Part shown: piece by piece, positions 1 to 7,367 of the stretch | Position numbering within the stretch: position 1 is the first letter of the stretch | How the letters are laid out: each line of letters begins with the position of its first letter | Assembly (NCBI GenBank): GCA_903911455.1 | Contig: CAIWDQ010000142.1 | Coordinates: 1-8,921, forward strand | Reading direction: 5' to 3' | DNA length: 8,921 nt | Source: an uncultured bacterium | Lineage (GTDB): Bacteria; Bacteroidota; Bacteroidia; Bacteroidales; JACABE01 | Made by a program: the position numbers and the translations under genes | The notes under the pieces: model-generated | Databases searched by the model: none | What the model saw: the letters and a program-made list of their open reading frames with translations, nothing else | Told to the model about the DNA's origin: nothing

Positions 1-571
1 CTTTTTTATTTTCTTCTTTAGATTTTTCAGTTTTCTTTGTCTCTTCTTTAGTTTTTTCAACTTTCTTTTCTTCTTCTTTTGTAGCCTTTGTAGTTTTTTT
101 CTCAGTAGAAGGAGTTCCCGTAATTTTAATCTGTTGTCCTACTTTCAGCCCGTTATTCTTAAGTTCCGGATTTAGTTCTAGTAGTTTTTCTTCAGTAACA
201 TTATACTTTTTAGCAATACCAAACAGTGTTTCTTTCTTTTGAACTGTATGTACAATAGGTTCTTGTTCCTTAGCAACAGTTTTCTTTTTATCTTCTTTAA
301 CTGATGCACTTTTTACAGGGATCTTAACTATTTGACCAACCTTTAATGCTGTAAAAGAAGAATCAGATTTCAATAACTCTTCTTTTGAAATATTATAAAC
401 CTTAGAAAGAGAATAAAGGGTTTGTCCTTTCTCTATTGTGTGAATATAATATTGTTTACCATCAATTGTTTCAATCTTCTCTGATTTCTTTATTTGCTGA
501 GGCTCTTGTGCGAAACTTCCATGCAAACAAAAAAGCAAAAGTCCAATTACTAAAATAAATCGTTTCATCAT
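1..571 (-). CDS. Secreted LysM-repeat protein, C-terminus outside window
   Basis: The reading frame is open from ATG at 571 to the left edge, giving 190 visible residues. A typical signal peptide occupies residues 1-21 (MMKR, then a run of L, F, I and V, ending SFA before Gln22). Two LysM modules follow, at about residues 42-84 (YIHTIEKGQTLYSLSKVYN, closing VGQIVKIP) and 107-150 (VHTVQKKETLFGIAKKYN, closing VGQQIKI). From about residue 156 the sequence is almost only Lys, Glu and Thr, probably a flexible linker to an unseen domain. LysM modules bind N-acetylglucosamine-containing glycans such as peptidoglycan, so a periplasmic or outer-membrane-associated wall-binding role is likely. What the missing C-terminus does cannot be told. 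The start lies 15 bases after the guaA stop, so the two genes are probably co-transcribed. ATG at 568 is an equally possible start. Confidence 0.9.
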   Translation of the reverse strand, partial: MMKRFILVIGLLLFCLHGSFAQEPQQIKKSEKIETIDGKQYYIHTIEKGQTLYSLSKVYNISKEELLKSDSSFTALKVGQIVKIPVKSASVKEDKKKTVAKEQEPIVHTVQKKETLFGIAKKYNVTEEKLLELNPELKNNGLKVGQQIKITGTPSTEKKTTKATKEEEKKVEKTKEETKKTEKSKEENKK

Positions 572-586
572 GAATTGTTTTTGAAT

Positions 587-2116
587 TTATTCCCATTCAA
601 TAGTTGCAGGTGGCTTTGAGCTAATGTCATACACAACCCTGTTAACACCTTTAACTTTATTAATAATTTCATTTGAAATCTTTGCAAGGAATTCATAAGG
701 TAAATGCGACCAGTCGGCTGTCATACCATCTGTAGAACCTACACAACGTAAAGCCACAACATTTTCGTATGTTCTTTCATCACCCATGACGCCAACTGAT
801 TGAACAGGTAATAAAATAGCTCCAGCCTGCCATACTTTATCATAAAGATCATTTGACTTCAAACCTTCTATATATATATAGTCAACTTCCTGTAATATTC
901 TAACTTTTTCAGGAGTAATATCACTAAGAATTCTTATTCCTAAACCAGGACCGGGAAATGGGTGGCGATTTAATAGTTCATCTTTCAAACCTAAGGTTCT
1001 GCCTACACGCCTTACTTCATCTTTAAATAAGTTGTTAAGTGGTTCAACGATCTTTAGCTTCATGAAGTCGGGTAAGCCCCCTACATTATGGTGAGATTTA
1101 ATAGTGGCAGAAGGTCCTTTTACTGAAACAGATTCAATTACATCTGGATAGATTGTACCTTGTGCCAACCATTTTACATCTTCAATGCTGTGTGCTTGCC
1201 TGTCAAATACTTCTATGAAGGTTTTTCCTATTGCTTTGCGTTTAGCTTCAGGTTCTTTTATTCCTTTTAAATTAGAATAGAATAATTCTTTGGCATCAAC
1301 TCCTTTAACGTTTAATCCCATGCCTTTGTAAGATTCCAATACATCTTCAAACTCATGTTTACGCAAAAGTCCGTTGTCAACGAAGATGCAATGTAATTGT
1401 TTGCCAATAGCTTTGTGTAATAGCATTGCAGCAACTGATGAATCAACTCCTCCTGAAAGTCCTAATACAACTTTCTCTTCTCCTATCTTGTTTTTTAATT
1501 CTTGAATAGTTGTTTCAATAAATGAATCAGGTGTCCAGGATTGATCACATTTGCAGATATCAACAACAAAATTCTTTAATAATATCATTCCTTCTGTGGT
1601 ATGATATACTTCAGGGTGGAACTGAATGCCATAAGTATCTTCATTTTCTATCTTAAATCCTCCAACCTTTACATCATGGGTGCTGGCTATGATCTTAAAA
1701 TTTTCAGGAATAGTCTTAATAGTATCTCCATGCGACATCCAAACCTGTGTACCATCAGTCATACCTGATACCAATTCATTTTCATGATCAATATAATTTA
1801 AATTTGCACGTCCATATTCTCTTGTAGATGATGGCGTAACTTCACCTCCATTTACATGCGATAGATATTGAGCACCATAACAAACTCCCAATAAAGGCAT
1901 TTTTCCTTTTATCTGACTTAAATCAGGGTTAGGGGCATTTTTATCTCTAACAGAGAAAGGACTTCCTGATAAAATTACACCTTTTATATTTTCATTTATA
2001 AGAGGGATTTTATTGTAAGGATGTATTTCGCAATATACATTAAGTTCTCTTACTCTGCGAGCAATCAACTGAGTATATTGCGAACCGAAGTCTAAAATTA
2101 GTATTGTCTGGTGCAT
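587..2116 (-). CDS. guaA: GMP synthase (glutamine-hydrolysing)
   Basis: This cytoplasmic enzyme makes GMP from XMP, ATP and glutamine, the last step of guanine nucleotide synthesis. The 509 residues show both halves of the bifunctional form. The N-terminal class I glutamine amidotransferase (about 4-190) has the nucleophile Cys79 in LLGVCYGAQ and the triad partners His167 and Glu169 in QFHPEV. The ATP-pyrophosphatase domain starts near 200 with the P-loop SGGVDSS (221-227). The dimerisation domain ends in KPPATIEWE, the usual GuaA C-terminus. Length is normal for the family and no key residue is missing. The start at 2116 puts the conserved DFGSQYTQLIARR right at the N-terminus and is preceded by an A-rich leader. 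It begins 13 bases after the upstream peptidase gene, with no promoter or terminator seen between, so it probably depends at least partly on read-through from upstream. Confidence 0.98.
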   Translation of the reverse strand: MHQTILILDFGSQYTQLIARRVRELNVYCEIHPYNKIPLINENIKGVILSGSPFSVRDKNAPNPDLSQIKGKMPLLGVCYGAQYLSHVNGGEVTPSSTREYGRANLNYIDHENELVSGMTDGTQVWMSHGDTIKTIPENFKIIASTHDVKVGGFKIENEDTYGIQFHPEVYHTTEGMILLKNFVVDICKCDQSWTPDSFIETTIQELKNKIGEEKVVLGLSGGVDSSVAAMLLHKAIGKQLHCIFVDNGLLRKHEFEDVLESYKGMGLNVKGVDAKELFYSNLKGIKEPEAKRKAIGKTFIEVFDRQAHSIEDVKWLAQGTIYPDVIESVSVKGPSATIKSHHNVGGLPDFMKLKIVEPLNNLFKDEVRRVGRTLGLKDELLNRHPFPGPGLGIRILSDITPEKVRILQEVDYIYIEGLKSNDLYDKVWQAGAILLPVQSVGVMGDERTYENVVALRCVGSTDGMTADWSHLPYEFLAKISNEIINKVKGVNRVVYDISSKPPATIEWE

Positions 2117-2129
2117 TTTGTTTATATTA

Positions 2130-3950
2130 TCAATATATATATTTAATTAATTCAGTTTCGTAATCAGCTTTATTCTCTTTTGCATCTTCCACGTACAAAT
2201 GAAAATAGTTACTTCCCTCTTTTACATTGTCATCAATGGTGTATGTAAGCAAATCTTCTTTTACATTATATTCCATCAAAATCCATTTACCATTCATAAA
2301 AGCTTTATAATTTTTTATCCCCGACAACTCATCAGTTATTTTTATTTCAATAGTTTTTTGACTAGTGATGTTCTTTTGATCTTTTATATTCAGTGGTTTA
2401 ATCTTTGGCGGAATTGTATCCAACCAGACTGCAAATTTACCAAAATTATTTACATTAGCCTTCACAAATCCATCATTCCATTTACCACCCTCCGAAATAA
2501 CCTTATTATTTCCATTAATTCTAACAATTAGTAGTTTGTTTCTGAGGCTGTCAGCTATGCTGTCAACTTTTAATGATAAAGCATAACTTATATGCAAAGG
2601 TACATGATTATCATGTATTGTATGTACTTTTGAAAGATATTTTTCAGAATTTGTTGAGTTATAATTAAAACTTATATTATAATACAAAGCACCTTCAGGA
2701 ATTGACACAGTTACATCCTTATTTTTAAAAGTATTAATCTTATTATAATAAAAGTATTCATTTTCGCTAAATTCTTTTTTAGCATCTTCAATTGTATTGT
2801 CTTTTTTAATATAAAATGATAGAGTAGAAGTGTTTCCTTTAAAATCTGTGACAACATACTTTATCAGATGTGAATTATTATCATTAAGTGTAAAAATTCC
2901 ATTATTTAATATGGTATCGTAATTACTCCACTTATTTCCAGGAAGCTTTTTAGTTATCTGGAAACGTTTTCCATTGTCATAATACTCTGGATAATCAATA
3001 AAACAATTTACAAAACGAGGCTCTTTAAATGATAATTGATTATTGGAATATTTGAAATATAATGTACTATCCATATAAACTTTAACAGAATAATTACCAA
3101 AATCAGACTTAGTGCCATTCATTTTATCAGTAGTTAAAATACCTAAATAAAATGCCTTGCCTACCTTAATAGTGTCATCAGTTTTTAACTGAAAATGGTT
3201 GTGGTTTTTATTTATTACAGAATAATTTGTTACTTCAAAATCACTTTTCCTTTCATCAAAATAAGGACTATTATATATTCTTAATTCCTTAATTGTGGGA
3301 GGAATTGTATCTTGAATATCAAAGCCAAACACAAAAGGATTAACTGGTTTTTCATTCCTTTCGTTCCTTATCTCAAAATGGAGATGAGGCCCTTCGGAAC
3401 CACCACTATTTCCCGTCAAGGCAATAATTTCTCCCTTTTTGATCCTTATTTTATTCTTTGGCAGGATGAGATCCACTTCAAAGCTTTCTTTTTTGTATTG
3501 CTCTTTGCGAAGATAATTAGTTATCGTTTGATTATAAGCCGACAGATGTCCGTAAACAGTTACCAAACCGTTATAATGAGTTATATACAAAGCATTGCCA
3601 AATCCAAAGGGTGACACCTTTATCCTTGAAACATAACCATCAGCAGGAGAATAAACGTTGTATCCTTCTTTCTCGTTGGTACGAATATCAATACCTGTAT
3701 GAAAATGATTTACTCGCATCTCAGCAAAAGTCCCTGATAGCGTTATCGGTATATCCAATGGCGAAGTGAATAAATGCTGCGGGTTCTGACAAAAACCATT
3801 CCCGCCAAGGGCATAAAAAAACAAAAGAAAAAAAGAAAAAAACTTAATATAACCCTTAATTGTAAAGGTATGGATTAGTTTCTTAATCCCTCCCCTCTCA
3901 GGGGAGGTTAGGTGGGGTTGCTGAATAGAAAGACAATGGTTTTTATACAT
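2130..3950 (-). CDS. Secreted M23 family (LytM-type) metallopeptidase
   Basis: This 606-residue protein is probably a periplasmic peptidoglycan endopeptidase or a related wall-hydrolase regulator. The M23 domain spans about residues 62-205 and keeps the zinc and catalytic set: HTGID (His84, Asp88), VYGH (His135) and HLH (His189, His191), so it should be active. From about 215 to the end there is a long beta-rich region, with Ig-like stretches beginning DTIPPTI (214-220) and again near 510-600; I recognise no named domain there. A hydrophobic stretch at about 37-53 followed by CQNPQ marks a signal peptide. Only ATG at 3950 gives a start upstream of that signal; no ATG, GTG or TTG occurs in frame between it and Leu43. 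The start overlaps the transporter stop by 8 bases, suggesting coupled translation. Oddly, residues 11-22 are encoded by a GC-rich palindromic repeat, so the N-terminus is longer than usual for this family. Confidence 0.92.
   Translation of the reverse strand: MYKNHCLSIQQPHLTSPERGGIKKLIHTFTIKGYIKFFSFFLLFFYALGGNGFCQNPQHLFTSPLDIPITLSGTFAEMRVNHFHTGIDIRTNEKEGYNVYSPADGYVSRIKVSPFGFGNALYITHYNGLVTVYGHLSAYNQTITNYLRKEQYKKESFEVDLILPKNKIRIKKGEIIALTGNSGGSEGPHLHFEIRNERNEKPVNPFVFGFDIQDTIPPTIKELRIYNSPYFDERKSDFEVTNYSVINKNHNHFQLKTDDTIKVGKAFYLGILTTDKMNGTKSDFGNYSVKVYMDSTLYFKYSNNQLSFKEPRFVNCFIDYPEYYDNGKRFQITKKLPGNKWSNYDTILNNGIFTLNDNNSHLIKYVVTDFKGNTSTLSFYIKKDNTIEDAKKEFSENEYFYYNKINTFKNKDVTVSIPEGALYYNISFNYNSTNSEKYLSKVHTIHDNHVPLHISYALSLKVDSIADSLRNKLLIVRINGNNKVISEGGKWNDGFVKANVNNFGKFAVWLDTIPPKIKPLNIKDQKNITSQKTIEIKITDELSGIKNYKAFMNGKWILMEYNVKEDLLTYTIDDNVKEGSNYFHLYVEDAKENKADYETELIKYIY
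3886..3920. repeat. GC-rich palindromic repeat inside the peptidase 5' end
   Basis: CCTCCCCT (3889-3896) and AGGGGAGG (3900-3907) form a perfect 8-base inverted repeat with a CTC loop, flanked by TTAGGTGGGGTTG. In a window that is otherwise mostly A and T this block stands out sharply. Short elements of this style (a block such as CCCCACCTAACC followed by a CCTCCCC/GGGGAGG hairpin) are, from memory, common dispersed intergenic repeats in Bacteroidota genomes. Here the element is read through in frame by the M23 peptidase gene. A single copy in the window cannot prove that it is dispersed. Confidence 0.65.
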
Positions 3951-5124
3951 CAGTTTCAGCTTTTACCTTTACAAATATAAAAAACACAACAACCATCAAA
4001 ACACCTGTTCCCGAGAAGATAAACATTAGCTTTGGGCTAAATAAAAACAATAAACCACCTACACTGCTTGCGAAAAATGCTGCAACACTGGCAAAACTTG
4101 TATAAAACCCAATTGAAGTTGCAGTTTCAGTCCTTTTGGAGATGTTTGTTATTAAGGCTTTTGAAATACCATCGGTGGCGGCTGCATAAATTCCATAGAT
4201 AAAAAATATGACTATAAAATGCCACCATTCAAAGGCAAATCCCATCGCAAAGTAGGATAAAGAGAATAATACCAGGCCAATTATCAAGGTTCTTTTTAAA
4301 CCTATTTTATCGCCAATCATTCCTACAGGATACGACATTAAGGCGAATACAAGGTTGTAGAAAATATAAAAACCAATCATATGAGTGTCGTCCATTCCAT
4401 TCGCTTTAAGCGTTAACAATAAAAAGGCATCAGAGCTATTGAAGAAAGCAAATGCCAGCAAACCAACGACTAATACTTTGTAAGCGTGTGTAGATACTTT
4501 CCAGTAAGAAATATACGAAAAGAAACTTACTTTTTTGGCAAGTAGTTTTTCTCTTTTCTTTTCTTTTATAAAAAATGTTATAATGATTGAAAATAAGCCC
4601 GGTACAAATGCAATAAAGAACAGCCAGAAGTATTGCTGAGGATAAAAATACAGATAGATTAAGGCGACAAAAGGTCCAACTGCTGCTCCAAGAGTATCAA
4701 ATCCACGATGAAAGCCAAAAACTTTACCTTTGTTTTCAGGTGTGGTTTCGTCGCTTAAAATTGCATCTCTTGCTCCGGTTCTGAGACCTTTACCAAGCCT
4801 GTCTGATGTTCTTGCAGCAAATATCCACAAAGGATGCGTCAATAAGGCCATCATGGGTTTGGATATCGCGCTAAGCATATACCCTAGCTGGATAAATGGC
4901 ATACGTTTGCCTTTTGTGTCTGATAATGTTCCAAAATATCCCTTGCTTAAGCCGGCAGTGAGTTCGGAGATACCTTCTAAAATCCCAATTAATAAAACAG
5001 AAAAACCTATAGATCTTAAGTAAACGGGCATGACAGGATAGAGCATTTCGCTTGCAATATCGTTGAAAAAGCTTACAAATGAAATCAATAAGATTGTACG
5101 TGTTATGATTTTGGAAGTGCTCAT
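3943..5124 (-). CDS. MFS transporter, substrate unknown
   Basis: This is a 393-residue, very hydrophobic inner-membrane protein of the major facilitator superfamily, about 12 membrane helices by eye. The MFS loop 2-3 motif appears as GYFGTLSDTKGKR (62-74, with Asp69 and Arg74) and recurs in the second half as GDKIGLKR (271-278), as expected for a duplicated fold. A charged motif DRLGKGLRTGARDA (108-121) and an acidic first helix (NDIASE, 21-26) point to a proton-coupled carrier of the group found widely in bacteria without assigned substrates. The central loop (about 187-210) is basic and should face the cytoplasm. It is the first gene of the leftward cluster, and its last codons GAT GTA TAA contain the ATG of the peptidase gene. 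The start at 5124 is followed at once by the first helix. Transport of a wall or purine compound would be guesswork. Confidence 0.9.
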   Translation of the reverse strand: MSTSKIITRTILLISFVSFFNDIASEMLYPVMPVYLRSIGFSVLLIGILEGISELTAGLSKGYFGTLSDTKGKRMPFIQLGYMLSAISKPMMALLTHPLWIFAARTSDRLGKGLRTGARDAILSDETTPENKGKVFGFHRGFDTLGAAVGPFVALIYLYFYPQQYFWLFFIAFVPGLFSIIITFFIKEKKREKLLAKKVSFFSYISYWKVSTHAYKVLVVGLLAFAFFNSSDAFLLLTLKANGMDDTHMIGFYIFYNLVFALMSYPVGMIGDKIGLKRTLIIGLVLFSLSYFAMGFAFEWWHFIVIFFIYGIYAAATDGISKALITNISKRTETATSIGFYTSFASVAAFFASSVGGLLFLFSPKLMFIFSGTGVLMVVVFFIFVKVKAETDV

Positions 5125-5144
5125 TGTTATTTATAATAAGTTTA

Positions 5145-5152
5145 CAAATTTA
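5145..5152 (-). promoter_or_regulatory. Possible -7 element for the MFS/M23/guaA/LysM cluster
   Basis: On the minus strand this reads TAAATTTG, an exact match to the Bacteroidota -7 consensus TAnnTTTG, 20 bases ahead of the transporter ATG. No TTTG or TTG lies at the expected 19-21 base spacing upstream, so the promoter would be weak, activator-dependent or not real. The 5' leader would be very short. Confidence 0.35.
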
Positions 5153-5330
5153 AGCTAAATTAAGCATCATTTTAATATATTTACAACAAATGAGTAACAA
5201 AAGGATGTTAATAAAGTTGTGATTTTTATTTTACGATATAATTATGTTCTAAATTAATATTGTAATAAATATTTTTATTAGGATAAATTCAATCATTAAA
5301 AGTTTTTTTTAAAAATGAAATGAAAAGAAA

Positions 5331-5535
5331 CCAAGTTGCTGTTATATTTTAAAAATAGTTGTAAAGGGAGACCAAGTTGCTGCTATATTTTAAAAATAGT
5401 TATAAATGGAGACCAAGTTACTACTATTTCAAAAAAATAGTTATAAATGGAGACCAAGTTGCTACTATTTCAAAAAAATAGTTGTAAATGGAGACCAAGT
5501 CGCTACTATTTCAAAAAAATAGTAGTACCTTGGTT
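5331..5535. repeat. Tandem array 1: five copies of a 41-base unit
   Basis: CCAAGT recurs at 5331, 5372, 5413, 5454 and 5495, an exact 41-base step. Units begin CCAAGTTGCTACTATTTC and end TAAATGGAGA, with a central A-tract flanked by CTAT and ATAG so that each unit can form a small hairpin. Units 1-2 carry TATTTTAAAAATAG in the middle, while units 3-5 carry TATTTCAAAAAAATAG, so two sub-types exist. A degenerate extra copy precedes the array (TTTTAAAAAT at 5307, then AAACC before unit 1). There are no unique spacers, so it is not a CRISPR. It lies downstream of the cytochrome terminator and upstream of the transporter gene. Function unknown. Confidence 0.95.
5494..5534. repeat. Long imperfect hairpin capping array 1
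   Basis: The last unit does not end like the others. ACCAAGTCGCTACTATTT (5494-5511) is followed by CAAAA and then AAATAGTAGTACCTTGGT (5517-5534). Fifteen of 18 positions pair as Watson-Crick, one is G-T, and two adjacent positions mismatch. The right arm is therefore an inverted copy of the first half of the unit. No T-tract follows on either strand at the position expected of a terminator. Confidence 0.85.
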
Positions 5536-5585
5536 CATATTCAATGATTTAAAAATTGACACTTTTTATCTTTTTCTATCTTTAT

Positions 5586-5625
5586 TAATAAAATAAAAAA
5601 GCTCTGCCAAATTAATGACAGAGCT
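5586..5625 (-). terminator. Rho-independent terminator of the cytochrome gene
   Basis: Read on the minus strand, AGCTCTGTCA (5625-5616), a TTAATT loop and TGGCAGAGCT (5609-5600) form a 10-base stem with one G-T pair. A T-rich tract (TTTTTTATTTTATT, 5599-5586) follows directly. It begins 31 bases after the cytochrome stop codon. Confidence 0.85.
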
Positions 5626-5655
5626 AACAATTTATTTATTAATTAAACAGTAATT

Positions 5656-7149
5656 TTAGTTACCGTTGTGGCATTCTTTACAATTGGTTTCTTTCCACGC
5701 ATCGCCTATATCCACAGGATGTTCAAAACCTAAAGAACCATTAATTCCTGTATAAGTAGGTGATTTAGTCTTACCTTGAGAAAGAATTGTGTGACAAAGA
5801 TTACAATCTTTAGAAATTTTCTTTCCTGCAGGAGTTTTAAATTTATCATTATGACATCTGAAACATCCATCACTTTCTAAGTGACCGATATGACGTGGAT
5901 ACACCTGATAATTAACTTTCATTTCAGGAAATGCATTCTTATTGAATTCTGTTTTTACTAATTCAATACCTGCGTTAATATCTTTACTAAATTGTTTGTA
6001 AACTAATGGATATGAATCCTGATAGTATTTAACAATCTTAGTTTTTATAGCATTCATACAAGAATCCTTTGTTGAATACATAACTTTAAGAGCATCCATT
6101 GCAGCAGCTTTAAACCATGGAATTGCAGCTATACGAGGTTGGGCAGCAAGCATATTGTTTAAATATTTTGCTGGAGAACGGAACTCATGTGAAGGACGAT
6201 TATGGCAATCCATGCAGTCCATAACTCTAGGCTCCATTTTAGCAATAGCATCAGGTTTTTCAGTAACTTCATCATTTTTATAGATAACTTGCTCGCCAGT
6301 TCTCTTATTTGTTTTCTTAATCCAATAAATTACATCACGTTTTGCATTCGTTTTATAATCTATTTGAACATCAGGATTAATATGCCAGTGAATACCTTCG
6401 GTTAAACCTAATGATTGATGACTTGCTCCAATTTTCATATTTAAAGTTAAATCCATCTCAGTATTAGCTGAATCAGAAAGAAAATATTTTTCTTTACGCA
6501 AAGCATTAGTATAAAACTTCTGTGGCCAGTGACATTTTTCACAAGTTTCACGTGCAGGACGTAAGTTTTCAATTGGAGTAACGATAGGTCTTACATATGT
6601 GTTTAAATTGTATTTAAATAACTGACGTAAACCTGACATCTTTGACTTAACATAAAAATCAGCACCTTCACCAACATGACATTCAGCACATTTAACTTTA
6701 GCATGAGGAGAGTTTTGGTAAGCTGTAAATTCAGGATTCATAACATTATGACAAAGTTTACCGCAGAATTCAACTGATTCAGAATAATGGAAAGCCTTAT
6801 AACTTCCAACAACAGTAGAAATAATAAAGAAAATAGAAATAACTGAGAATATTAAGATAGCATTCCTTGTTTTAGGATCACGTAGATTAATAACTAACAG
6901 TTTTTCGTCAGAAACTGGTATTCCTTTTTTAATTTTCTTTCTTTTAATATACATCCCTACTGGGATAAGGACATGACCTGCAACCAGAAACGCAGGAGTA
7001 ACAATAAATGCCCATAAATCGAAATATACATTATCTATCTTGAAAAAATAAATCTGAATTACAAAAAAGATCAGTGTAATCCAAGCAATACCTGCGATTA
7101 TGGCACCCAGATATGAAATGTAGTTGTAAAATGTCCTTGGTAATTTCAT
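5656..7149 (-). CDS. Membrane-anchored seven-haem cytochrome c, NapC/NirT superfamily, ImcH-like
   Basis: This is a probable quinol-oxidising cytochrome that passes electrons from the inner membrane to periplasmic partners. The 497 residues start with three membrane helices (about 12-34, 44-67, 97-117). Seven haem sites follow: a CX3CH site (Cys129, Cys133, His134) and six CXXCH sites beginning at Cys154, 203, 312, 429, 449 and 490. The stretch after site 1 (NVMNPEFTAYQNSPH, then CAECHVG) is typical of NapC/NirT/NrfH quinol dehydrogenases. Seven haems behind three N-terminal helices is the layout known for ImcH of Geobacter sulfurreducens, an inner-membrane cytochrome needed for reducing higher-potential acceptors; I infer resemblance, not identity. 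It has its own promoter and terminator and is divergent from tatAC. No partner reductase is in the window, so nitrite, another soluble acceptor or extracellular acceptors all remain possible. Maturation requires haem attachment after Sec export, not Tat. Confidence 0.92.
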   Translation of the reverse strand: MKLPRTFYNYISYLGAIIAGIAWITLIFFVIQIYFFKIDNVYFDLWAFIVTPAFLVAGHVLIPVGMYIKRKKIKKGIPVSDEKLLVINLRDPKTRNAILIFSVISIFFIISTVVGSYKAFHYSESVEFCGKLCHNVMNPEFTAYQNSPHAKVKCAECHVGEGADFYVKSKMSGLRQLFKYNLNTYVRPIVTPIENLRPARETCEKCHWPQKFYTNALRKEKYFLSDSANTEMDLTLNMKIGASHQSLGLTEGIHWHINPDVQIDYKTNAKRDVIYWIKKTNKRTGEQVIYKNDEVTEKPDAIAKMEPRVMDCMDCHNRPSHEFRSPAKYLNNMLAAQPRIAAIPWFKAAAMDALKVMYSTKDSCMNAIKTKIVKYYQDSYPLVYKQFSKDINAGIELVKTEFNKNAFPEMKVNYQVYPRHIGHLESDGCFRCHNDKFKTPAGKKISKDCNLCHTILSQGKTKSPTYTGINGSLGFEHPVDIGDAWKETNCKECHNGN

Positions 7150-7257
7150 TTTGTTATTATTTTAATATTATGAATAATTATTTTTTGTTTTAAATGAATC
7201 TAAATCAAGTATAAAACTATATTTAAGCAATTTTATACTGATATACTATTAACAGTA

Positions 7258-7288
7258 CAAAAGTATAAAAAAACCAGCAACTCACAAA
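7258..7288 (-). promoter_or_regulatory. Promoter of the seven-haem cytochrome gene
   Basis: On the minus strand TTTG (7288-7285) is followed after exactly 19 bases by TACTTTTG (7265-7258). This fits the Bacteroidota -33/-7 consensus (TTTG, 19-21 bases, TAnnTTTG) at every defined position. Transcription would begin near 7252, giving a leader of about 100 bases before the ATG at 7149. Confidence 0.7.
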
Positions 7289-7339
7289 CTATTTATTTTA
7301 GCATAAACAATCTACTTTTTAAAATAGATTTATAATAGA

Positions 7340-7351
7340 TTGATTAATCAA
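7340..7351. promoter_or_regulatory. 12-base palindrome with FNR-like half sites, short spacer
   Basis: TTGATTAATCAA is a perfect palindrome. It has the same half sites (TTGAT/ATCAA) as the FNR-type site nearby, but with 2 bases between them instead of 4. Its centre is 29 bases from the centre of the full-spaced site. It may be a second operator or a chance AT-rich palindrome. Confidence 0.35.
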
Positions 7352-7367
7352 CTTATAATTTTATTTA

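Larger units (their letters stand above)
5125..5655. other. 531-base gene-free region between transporter and cytochrome genes
   Basis: I see no coding region here. From left to right it holds a possible transporter promoter element (5145-5152), unremarkable AT-rich sequence (about 5153-5300), a degenerate first copy and then five copies of a 41-base tandem repeat (about 5307-5535) ending in a long hairpin, and the cytochrome gene terminator (5586-5625). Confidence 0.8.

Noticed and set aside
2199..3614. Plus-strand open frames of about 100 codons inside the peptidase gene (2199-2531 and 3312-3614)
   Set aside because: Both are antisense to a well-supported M23 gene and read as low-complexity F/I/S-rich shadows. 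The short plus-strand frames at 4730-5023 and 6202-6405 are rejected for the same reason.
5331..5535. Array 1 as a CRISPR
   Set aside because: Units are contiguous 41-base homologous copies with no unique spacers, and no cas gene is present. The same argument applies to array 2.
7195..7208. TGAATCTAAATCAA in the cytochrome leader as a further FNR site
   Set aside because: Only one half site (ATCAA) is good. The other matches at three of five positions, which is expected by chance in such AT-rich DNA.
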